Positions 1-5,128 of a DNA stretch of 5,132 bases are shown here, piece by piece. The translations under genes were made by a program, and so were the position numbers. Source of the stretch: Patescibacteria group bacterium. GTDB lineage: Bacteria; Patescibacteriota; Minisyncoccia; Phycocordibacterales; SBAW01. Position 1 is the first letter of the stretch. Each line of letters opens with the position of its first letter. The stretch spans positions 1 through 5,132 of the forward strand of contig JAGWIT010000052.1 in the NCBI GenBank assembly GCA_028866155.1. The letters are read 5' to 3'. The notes beneath the pieces are model-generated. The model searched no databases. It was not told where the DNA came from and saw nothing but the letters and a program-made list of their open reading frames with translations.

Positions 1-22
1 CAATGAATCGTGTAAGCAGCAA

Positions 23-910
23 ATGATCCAATTTCAGGATGTAAACTTCGTGGTGCCCGACTTCAAGAATGAAGAAGAGGTGCTCGCAAACCTGAGGCAC
101 AATTTGTTGCGGTTGACGGCAGCGGTCGCCGATCACTACGACGACTCGTACGACAAACGATCCTTTGCTGTGAGGTCGTACCGGAAGTTCGAGGAAGAGT
201 GCATTGCCGGGGCTATTAGTAATACCTGTGACCGGTCGCTTGCGATCGATCTTGGGTGTGCAACCGGGATGCAGTCACTGCGGCTTGCGGAACAGTTCAC
301 CAAAGTGATCGGATTTGATTTGAGTCCGGAGATGGTGAGGGTTGCGCGCAAGAAGATCACGTCGGAGTTCACAGACCGACTGATCTTCGAAGAGCACGAC
401 CTGGAGAACGGCATTCCTCTGCCGGACGAGTCCGCCTCGTTCGTCCTGATGAATCTCGGTACCGCGAGCGATATCCGTGATATTCAGAAGTTCATCGGGG
501 AGATCATGCGTATCTTAAAGAAGGGCGGACGGTTTCTGATGTCCTTCTACAACAAGAATGCGCTCGTCTACAAGTGGGATTTTCTCCCCTGGCCGGACGG
601 ACTTGCTGCCGAGATCAATCAGTCGCTCTCCTGTCTAGATGTTCATCTTGGAAAGGAAACGTATCCGATCTTCGCAAAGAGCTACACAAGCGACGAGGTT
701 GAACAGATGCTGGGGCGCAAGATCGTGATTGGTCTCAACGTCGCAACATTTCCTACTGTCAGTTCGCTCTTGCCGAACCAATTATTCAGCGAAGGCAACG
801 ACAGAGCGCGGGAGGCGGTTGATGAGCTTGATCGCTATCTCAGTACCTTGACCAATGGCGCATACGTCGTAGCAACGGGCGAAAAGGGTTGCAGTACGAT
901 ATGTGTCTGA
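23..910 (+). CDS. Class I SAM-dependent methyltransferase
   Basis: Predicted soluble cytoplasmic methyltransferase of the Methyltransf_11/25 type, transferring a methyl group from S-adenosylmethionine to an unidentified small molecule. Seen in the 295-aa product: glycine-rich motif I AIDLGCATG (about residues 74-82), the acidic ribose-binding end of strand 2 (GFD, 97-99), the motif around HDLENGIPLPDESASFVLM (125-143), and the post-motif strand ILKKGGRFLMSF (164-175). About 70 residues precede the Rossmann fold and about 120 follow it; these would hold the substrate cap and end in a typical final strand (GAYVVATGEKG). No signal peptide or membrane segment is visible. The ATG at 23 is the first in-frame start in the window but has no clear Shine-Dalgarno sequence, and the frame is open to the left edge, so the true start may lie outside. 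A strong terminator follows 10 bases after the stop. It is convergent with the kinase/phosphatase/hydrolase block, so shared function is only a possibility. The acceptor cannot be told from sequence. Confidence 0.87.
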   Translation: MIQFQDVNFVVPDFKNEEEVLANLRHNLLRLTAAVADHYDDSYDKRSFAVRSYRKFEEECIAGAISNTCDRSLAIDLGCATGMQSLRLAEQFTKVIGFDLSPEMVRVARKKITSEFTDRLIFEEHDLENGIPLPDESASFVLMNLGTASDIRDIQKFIGEIMRILKKGGRFLMSFYNKNALVYKWDFLPWPDGLAAEINQSLSCLDVHLGKETYPIFAKSYTSDEVEQMLGRKIVIGLNVATFPTVSSLLPNQLFSEGNDRAREAVDELDRYLSTLTNGAYVVATGEKGCSTICV

Positions 911-920
911 ACAAAACAAT

Positions 921-958
921 GAGGCCTCCGTCAAATCATGACGGAGGCCTCTATTTTT
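921..958. terminator. Rho-independent terminator, probably bidirectional
   Basis: Perfect 13-bp stem (921-933 with 939-951, arm GAGGCCTCCGTCA) with a 5-nt loop, followed on the plus strand by TATTTTT. On the minus strand the same stem is followed by ATTGTTTTGT, a weaker but T-rich tail. It starts 10 bases after the methyltransferase stop and lies 53 bases beyond the stop of the convergent hydrolase gene, so it can serve both. The remaining bases up to 1011 show no further structure. Confidence 0.92.
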
Positions 959-1011
959 AAAACTGGGAGTCTACACGTACATGGCCCAAACCTACTCTTA
1001 CTCACCGTCGT

Positions 1012-1926
1012 TCAGTATTGTCGCACCGGCTCGGTGATAAAGAGTGTTTCATTCAAGGGATCGGTTGGCCGTTTCTTACTATTATGCATGATTGTGTGGC
1101 CGTCGAAAGGCATGACAATATCAGGACCGTTCCCGCGCGCAATCAAGGTGCCTTTCTTGATCGATCCAAAGTTCGGGAAACCATCCGCCGGAGTTTCGTA
1201 CGACTCATTCGGCAAGATGACTCCTTGGACGACCTTGTACTCGGCATACTGACGTGATTTGCCGCTCTTTCCTGCAAGCATGCCTAGGTTCTGAAGCAAG
1301 GCTATCACACATCTCTTCGCGCATATCGCGGCGCTTTCCGATTTATGCTGACCTGCTTCGATCCCGAAGACGCGAGCATTCCCTCTCCCGTAGTAGGCCG
1401 AGGCCGGTTTACCACGTTGGACCTGGTCTATATTGGTGATGACCGTGCTGATCGGGAACCCCTTCACGAGATCGTGGTGAAGATGCGATCCGACCACCAC
1501 GAGCATAGGCGGCGCCTTTGCCGTCGTGCTGTGGATGTCGAGGCCGATATCGAACTTGCGCCATATCGGTAAAAGCTGCTTGGCACGGACGACCTCGGAA
1601 TCCGCTTGTCGACTCACGGCCATGTCTGAAGGCAAACGATTCATATCTATATCGACAAAGCGCGTGAACTGTTTGGCAGCGGCGAGGTTGTTGATGACCA
1701 GGTAGACGTCGCCGCACGAAAGAGTATGTGCGATATCAACCTCATCGAGCAGATACGAGATGGCGGCAAGCCCGGCGGGCTCGTTGCCATGCGTACAAAC
1801 GGTAATACCGACGGTAGGGCCGACAATCGGGCTACGAACGTGGATCACGCCCGGTATACCGTTGACGGTCCTTCTTGCGAAGCGCCGAAGCGCCTTTTTT
1901 TGGTAGACGCTGGGTACTGTACTCAT
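1012..1926 (-). CDS. Succinylglutamate desuccinylase/aspartoacylase (AstE/ASPA) family zinc hydrolase
   Basis: Predicted zinc-dependent amidohydrolase of the M14-like AstE/aspartoacylase family. Known members remove acyl groups from N-acyl amino acids (N-succinylglutamate, N-acetylaspartate, N-acetyl-diaminobutyrate). The 304-aa product has the full catalytic set: THGNE with zinc ligands His46 and Glu49, DMNR (94-97, matching the family's substrate-binding DxNR), LDIHST with third zinc ligand His132, and GIEAGQH with the expected catalytic Glu190. A C-terminal beta-rich domain (about 228-304) completes the fold, and the length is normal. The ATG at 1926 is well supported by an AAGGAGAG ribosome-binding site. 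It lies 68 bases downstream of the histidine phosphatase gene on the same strand, with no convincing terminator between, so the two are probably cotranscribed. There is no arginine-succinyltransferase (ast) pathway gene next to it, so succinylarginine catabolism is unlikely. An acidic N-acyl or gamma-glutamyl-type amide is a plausible substrate, but that is inference. Confidence 0.9.
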   Translation of the reverse strand: MSTVPSVYQKKALRRFARRTVNGIPGVIHVRSPIVGPTVGITVCTHGNEPAGLAAISYLLDEVDIAHTLSCGDVYLVINNLAAAKQFTRFVDIDMNRLPSDMAVSRQADSEVVRAKQLLPIWRKFDIGLDIHSTTAKAPPMLVVVGSHLHHDLVKGFPISTVITNIDQVQRGKPASAYYGRGNARVFGIEAGQHKSESAAICAKRCVIALLQNLGMLAGKSGKSRQYAEYKVVQGVILPNESYETPADGFPNFGSIKKGTLIARGNGPDIVMPFDGHTIMHNSKKRPTDPLNETLFITEPVRQY

Positions 1927-1930
1927 CGAA

Positions 1931-1938
1931 CTCTCCTT
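1931..1938 (-). promoter_or_regulatory. Ribosome-binding site of the AstE-like gene
   Basis: Minus-strand AAGGAGAG, with the GGAG core 6 nt before the ATG at 1926. It fixes the start of the AstE-like gene and is the strongest Shine-Dalgarno sequence in the window. Confidence 0.85.
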
Positions 1939-1994
1939 ATAGCTGTTCTGGGGCTATGGTGCCAGTTTTTCGATCTAAAGTAAAGCCGTTTTTA

Positions 1995-2666
1995 TTAAAT
2001 TTTATTGTTGATATAGAAGAATGTATTTAAACTGTCGTTCGTGGAAAAACCGCAAAGATAGCCATTGCGCTGCGTGCTATTCAGGTCATCTAGAGAGACC
2101 TTTGTTGCTTCAAAATGTGCATACCTCAATCTGAGTTCGATAAGTCGCATCAAAAAGTCGTGCGTTATACAAAGCGTATTCTTGTGAGACACAGCGAGCT
2201 CATCCAGGAATGTGTTGACTCGCCCGAGCGCGGCCACCACATCTTCGCTTCCTTTGCCTGAAAGCATAGCGTCAAAGACCGCGGCATTGATTGTGCCCAT
2301 ATCGCCTCTCTCTAGAGCATTGCTCACCGATCCGTTCTGGTCGATCTTGTCGAGATCGAATATCACCTCAGACAATTCAGGAACCAGCTGTATATCCTTT
2401 TCCGGTATGCCTACCAAGAGCGCGAAGAGCTTCGCCGTTTCGACACAACGCGTTGAGGGACTTGTACAGATCATTTGTATATCCACAAATCCGGGTGTCT
2501 TGAGCAAAGTTGCTATTATCTGCTTCGCGAAATCTTTATTGATAGGTGTATTCAGCACGCCCGTCCCTAGATCGCGGAACACGTTGAACGGCATTTCGCT
2601 ATGATCCGCATACGGGAGACCCAACTTCCCGTGACGTAGAAAAATATGTGTGTTGTTCCTGCTCAT
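1995..2666 (-). CDS. Histidine phosphatase superfamily (phosphoglycerate mutase-like) protein
   Basis: Predicted phosphatase using a phosphohistidine intermediate. In the 223-aa product: the RHG signature (Arg11, His12 as nucleophile), the second arginine in TSPSTRCVETA (Arg73), an acidic proton-donor candidate in PELSEV (Glu98 or Glu100), and the second catalytic histidine in CITHD (His169). All four core elements are in the usual order, so the enzyme looks active. The frame stays open up to 2741, but that extension would translate the upstream terminator hairpin. The ATG at 2666 puts RHG near the N-terminus as is usual; it lacks a clear Shine-Dalgarno sequence, and an in-frame GTG at 2696 is an alternative. 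It sits 78 bases downstream of the kinase gene and 68 bases upstream of the AstE-like gene. The family covers sugar phosphatases, phosphohistidine phosphatases (SixA) and nucleotide-loop phosphatases, so the substrate is open. Context suggests a phosphorylated product of the neighbouring kinase. Confidence 0.9.
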   Translation of the reverse strand: MSRNNTHIFLRHGKLGLPYADHSEMPFNVFRDLGTGVLNTPINKDFAKQIIATLLKTPGFVDIQMICTSPSTRCVETAKLFALLVGIPEKDIQLVPELSEVIFDLDKIDQNGSVSNALERGDMGTINAAVFDAMLSGKGSEDVVAALGRVNTFLDELAVSHKNTLCITHDFLMRLIELRLRYAHFEATKVSLDDLNSTQRNGYLCGFSTNDSLNTFFYINNKI

Positions 2667-2681
2667 GGCAATAGTGTATTC

Positions 2682-2687
2682 AGTATA
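2682..2687 (-). promoter_or_regulatory. Possible -10 element for the phosphatase/hydrolase pair
   Basis: Minus-strand TATACT, 15 nt before the ATG at 2666 and just downstream of the intergenic terminator. It matches the -10 consensus in five of six positions, but no convincing -35 box is seen 16-18 nt upstream. If real, the transcript would have a very short leader, which would fit the missing Shine-Dalgarno sequence. The hexamer lies in a small repeat (GTATAC, then GAATAC) that could also be an operator half. Weak evidence. Confidence 0.25.
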
Positions 2688-2701
2688 CGAACTCACGAAT
2701 G

Positions 2702-2741
2702 AAAAGATATTGCCTCCCCCGGTGGATACCGGAGGAGGCAA
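2702..2741 (-). terminator. Terminator after the kinase gene
   Basis: The stem pairs 2710-2723 with 2728-2741 around a 4-nt loop: 14 bp in the minus-strand RNA, including one G-U wobble that would be a C-A mismatch in plus-strand RNA. This asymmetry shows it works on the minus strand. It is followed by TATCTTTTC, a moderately U-rich tail. It begins 3 bases after the kinase stop codon. Because the tail is interrupted, partial readthrough into the phosphatase gene is possible. Confidence 0.78.
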
Positions 2742-2744
2742 CGA

Positions 2745-4997
2745 TTACTCGACAACAACAAGCTGTCCTGATTTGCAGTCCAAGATCGCAGAGAGTGCGC
2801 CACGCAGGGCGCTGTACATCTGCTCGCCGCATCCGATACACGCGGGCATCTGAAGCTCGACGGCTCTGACGCACATGTGCGATGCAGGTCCGCCGGTCTT
2901 CGTGATGATGCCCGCTGCCCCGGAGTGGAACAAGAAGTCGAATCCGGGATCGGCAGTCGGGATCAGCACGAGCGCCCCCTTTACGTCCTCATGGAGCGAC
3001 GCGTCCTCCAGAACTCGGATTGGCGCTTTCACGACGGACCGAGTGATGAAGGATGGAGCAGCGTGCCCGAAGCGTACGACATGCAGGCTGACTGCCTCCG
3101 GTACGAGTACCGGAGGCAGAATGACCCCTGTGAATCGTTCGCGATCGGCGCTGAGCGGTTCTCCGCTTTGGAAGCATGACATCAGCTCGTCCCACGTGTG
3201 GCGACTTGCTCGTATCGTATCGATGCCTCTCGCCGACAACTCCTTCTTGAGTCTGCCGATCAGTACGCCGAGAGCCTGCGAGAACAGGAACTTCGACTCT
3301 TCGCGCGCTTGCATGAAGGCGACGACGTTCCGGAACTCCTCAGTGTGCTCGTGATCGTGCGGACGCTTCTCGACTAATTGTGGCGTTGCGAGTGCTATCT
3401 GCGAGAATAGATAATGCTCAGGATCGTCCGCGTAGGACTCGCCGAACACGCAGAATTGCCCGGGACGCAGATGTCCGTACCGATCAACCAGCTCCTGCTT
3501 TGGCAGCTGGCCAATCCTGCAGAGGTGCAGGTCGTGTTGTTGCCGTCCGCTGACCGTCTGAATGTGACCAGCAAGCAGTTCGTTGAGATCCTCCCCCGGA
3601 TACGTTTCTTGAAAACGATTTTTCCAGTAGAAGGCGAGACGAGCGACCTGCACGAAATAGCGGGTCCCCGCTACGACGTGCTGGAGCATCTCCGACAGCG
3701 GCGCGTTCGCGAGAAGCAGTGTGCCGCTGCCGTAACTTGCGAGCGTCTCTTGCGACGATGGTCTGAGCGTACGTGAGATCGCGTTGAGAGAATCACGAAG
3801 TCTTCTGAATGCAAACCGAAGCTCGTACCGTTCCGACTTCTTGAGCTCAGCGTTTCTCATTACGCTTTCAAGCTTTTCGCCGTCGTCCATCGCGAAGACG
3901 TCGAATTCTACGCGCGTTTGAAGCGCCTCGTCAGAGACGAGCATCGCTCGGTAGACGGCGAAGAGTTTCTCGTAGACCTCGCGAGAAACCCCGAAAGGCC
4001 GGAAACTGAAGGCCGACGCTCGCAATGACACATACGGCTTGTTTCCAACGATACGCATGAGTCCGATATCCAACGGATCGTAGCCCATATCCCTCCTTAC
4101 CTGCTCGACGACTGAGTCGGCGAACAAATGGCCGAAGAGAGAGATGTCTAGGGTCGATGGATCGTTCCCAAGAAGCTCGACCGGATTGATGTCGATCATG
4201 TCGCCGAGAAGATCATCGCCGTACCCAGTCCGCACGAGGCGCGACAGGCGTTCGATGGTCTCAGGCAGTTTCAGATAGGCTTCGTCCGACATAGGGTAGG
4301 CGGACGAAGTAGTCATGGGACGGCATTGCAGGGTGTAGATCTGCCCGTTCTTGGCCGCAAACTCTACGTCGAGATCTTCTGACCGATAATGCCATTCGAT
4401 TAGCTTCATGCACGTGATGAGCTTACACAGCCAGTCTTCCTTGATGTCGGCGAGATCCGTCGATCGCGCGACGCGGTATAGCGTTCCGTTGACCATGCCG
4501 CTTGCGACGTTCTCCCCCACTCCTCGCGAAACTGAAATGAGGTAGTACCCATCCCGATCCGTAAGGCTGTGGGAGAAGATCATACCGCTGAAATCGGCAT
4601 CGATCATTTCCTGAACGATAACGGCGATGCCAAGATCGGTTTCTTGGAAGCTTCCCTGTGTGTAAGTGGCGTAGTGAGCGACCACGTCCTTTTTTGTATC
4701 GCCGCTATTCCGGACGCTCGTGACAGCTTCAAGGATGGCATGTTTTTCAATCGGTACATGAAGTTTGGTCAGATACATCCCGGCAAAAGAAGCGATCTTG
4801 CCATCCTCGTTCTTTGCGCTGCTGCGCACGGCGACATTCGATTTCCGAACGCGCAGAATGAATGACTCGATGATGCGTGCATCCTCGGTTTCGGTTGAAG
4901 GGGTCGGAATGATGCAGAACCTGGGGACCGTGATCCCCGGGATAGAGTCGAGGATGAGGAGGTTTTCTGCCTTTCCTCCGTTATCTCCTGAGATCAT
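2745..4997 (-). CDS. PEP-synthase-like ATP-grasp/phosphohistidine kinase, candidate L-glutamine kinase family
   Basis: Predicted cytoplasmic phosphotransferase of 750 aa. The N-terminal PPDK_N-type ATP-binding region shows GGKAENL (7-13), VRSSAKNEDG (57-66), SFAGMY (70-75), VIVQEMIDADFSGMIFS (126-142), GVGENVASG (159-167) and DVEFAAKNGQIYTLQCRPM (210-228). A middle domain carries NPVELLG (271-277), SLRASAFSFRPFG (324-336) and YGHLRPGQF (507-515). The C-terminal swivelling domain has TGGPASH with the phosphorylated His707, then Arg711 and Pro718. The C-terminal PEP-binding barrel of true PEP synthase is missing, so gluconeogenesis is excluded. Family members of this shape phosphorylate small molecules: rifampicin phosphotransferase and Campylobacter Cj1418, which makes L-glutamine phosphate from ATP and glutamine. 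Size and middle motifs favour the latter type, but the substrate is inferred. The ATG at 4997 follows a CGGAG ribosome-binding site; an apparent TTG start at 5063 lies inside the T-box terminator and is rejected. T-box controlled; first gene of the minus-strand block. Confidence 0.88.
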   Translation of the reverse strand: MISGDNGGKAENLLILDSIPGITVPRFCIIPTPSTETEDARIIESFILRVRKSNVAVRSSAKNEDGKIASFAGMYLTKLHVPIEKHAILEAVTSVRNSGDTKKDVVAHYATYTQGSFQETDLGIAVIVQEMIDADFSGMIFSHSLTDRDGYYLISVSRGVGENVASGMVNGTLYRVARSTDLADIKEDWLCKLITCMKLIEWHYRSEDLDVEFAAKNGQIYTLQCRPMTTSSAYPMSDEAYLKLPETIERLSRLVRTGYGDDLLGDMIDINPVELLGNDPSTLDISLFGHLFADSVVEQVRRDMGYDPLDIGLMRIVGNKPYVSLRASAFSFRPFGVSREVYEKLFAVYRAMLVSDEALQTRVEFDVFAMDDGEKLESVMRNAELKKSERYELRFAFRRLRDSLNAISRTLRPSSQETLASYGSGTLLLANAPLSEMLQHVVAGTRYFVQVARLAFYWKNRFQETYPGEDLNELLAGHIQTVSGRQQHDLHLCRIGQLPKQELVDRYGHLRPGQFCVFGESYADDPEHYLFSQIALATPQLVEKRPHDHEHTEEFRNVVAFMQAREESKFLFSQALGVLIGRLKKELSARGIDTIRASRHTWDELMSCFQSGEPLSADRERFTGVILPPVLVPEAVSLHVVRFGHAAPSFITRSVVKAPIRVLEDASLHEDVKGALVLIPTADPGFDFLFHSGAAGIITKTGGPASHMCVRAVELQMPACIGCGEQMYSALRGALSAILDCKSGQLVVVE
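3092..3119. repeat. Perfect 13-bp inverted repeat inside the kinase gene
   Basis: CTGCCTCCGGTAC (3092-3104) and its exact reverse complement (3107-3119) are separated by only GA. In the minus-strand reading frame it encodes LPPVLVPEA, around residues 627-635, just ahead of the phosphohistidine domain. No T tract follows on either strand, so it is not a conventional terminator. The core GCCTCCG/CGGAGGC resembles the stems of the terminators at 921-951 and 2710-2741. Confidence 0.8.
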
Positions 4998-5003
4998 GGG
5001 TAG

Positions 5004-5007
5004 CTCC
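5004..5007 (-). promoter_or_regulatory. Ribosome-binding site of the kinase gene
   Basis: Minus-strand GGAG (within CGGAG), 6 nt before the ATG at 4997. It supports this start rather than the upstream in-frame TTG at 5063. Confidence 0.75.
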
Positions 5008-5042
5008 GTGCGCTGTTGTGTTGAGTTGAGTGAAAGACCATT

Positions 5043-5070
5043 GCGGTTTTTTTGCTGTAACAAAAACCGC
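5043..5070 (-). promoter_or_regulatory. Alternative leader hairpin competing with the T-box terminator
   Basis: On the minus strand GCGGTTTTT (5070-5062), which is the 3' arm and first U residues of the T-box terminator, is perfectly complementary to AAAAACCGC (5051-5043) just downstream: 9 bp with a 10-nt loop. The downstream element therefore repeats the terminator's own 5' arm (AAAACCGC, 5111-5104). It can form only after polymerase has passed the terminator, so it could hold the readthrough RNA in the antiterminated state. The pairing is seen; the role is inferred. The rest of the leader (4998-5042) has no obvious structure. Confidence 0.5.
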
Positions 5071-5111
5071 CCTCACAGTACGAAGCGAATTCGTACGGTA
5101 AGGGCGGTTTT
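5062..5111 (-). terminator. T-box regulated intrinsic terminator
   Basis: On the minus strand AAAACCGCCCT (5111-5101) pairs with AGGGCGGTTTT (5073-5063). The stem continues inward through UAC/GUG (5100-5098 with 5076-5074, one G-U), one C-U mismatch, and GUACGAA/UUCGUAC (5096-5090 with 5084-5078), closing on a 5-nt UUCGC loop. Uridines run to 5062. Its 5' arm overlaps the 3' strand of the T-box antiterminator, so the two structures exclude each other. Confidence 0.92.
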
Positions 5112-5128
5112 CCGCGGTGCCACCTTAC
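5098..5128 (-). promoter_or_regulatory. T-box antiterminator with tRNA acceptor-end binding bulge
   Basis: This is the compact antiterminator of the T-box element: 6-bp A1 helix, UGGCACC bulge at 5122-5116, 4-bp A2 helix and AAAA loop. UGGC (5122-5119) is the segment that pairs with the tRNA 3' end. Confidence 0.92.

Noticed and set aside
938..1252. Plus-strand open frame of 104 codons
   Set aside because: Its start is inside the terminator arm at 939-951 and most of it is antisense to the hydrolase gene; no domain is visible.
1927..1994. Possible terminator between phosphatase and AstE-like genes
   Set aside because: Only 3-4 bp pairings (such as TAGC/GCTA) are seen, without a stem followed by a T tract; cotranscription is more likely.
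2090..2316. Inverted repeat CTAGAGAGA/TCTCTCTAG within the phosphatase gene
   Set aside because: The short arms lie about 200 bases apart in coding sequence; expected by chance and not tied to any element.
2667..2741. N-terminal extension of the histidine phosphatase to the ATG at 2741
   Set aside because: The extra residues (starting MPPPVSTGGG) are the translation of the terminator hairpin; the RHG signature normally lies close to the N-terminus.
2875..3354. Plus-strand open frame of 159 codons
   Set aside because: It lies wholly antisense to the kinase gene, shows no recognisable domain, and is explained as a shadow frame.
4569..4865. Plus-strand open frame of 98 codons
   Set aside because: Antisense to the ATP-binding region of the kinase, which carries well-matched family motifs; no independent support.
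2745..4997. Annotation as phosphoenolpyruvate synthase or pyruvate phosphate dikinase
   Set aside because: The protein ends about 43 residues after the phosphorylated histidine and has no PEP/pyruvate-binding barrel.
4998..5063. N-terminal extension of the kinase to a TTG at 5063
   Set aside because: It would begin in the T-box terminator and translate the leader hairpins. The ATG at 4997 has a proper ribosome-binding site and begins just before the GGKAENL motif.
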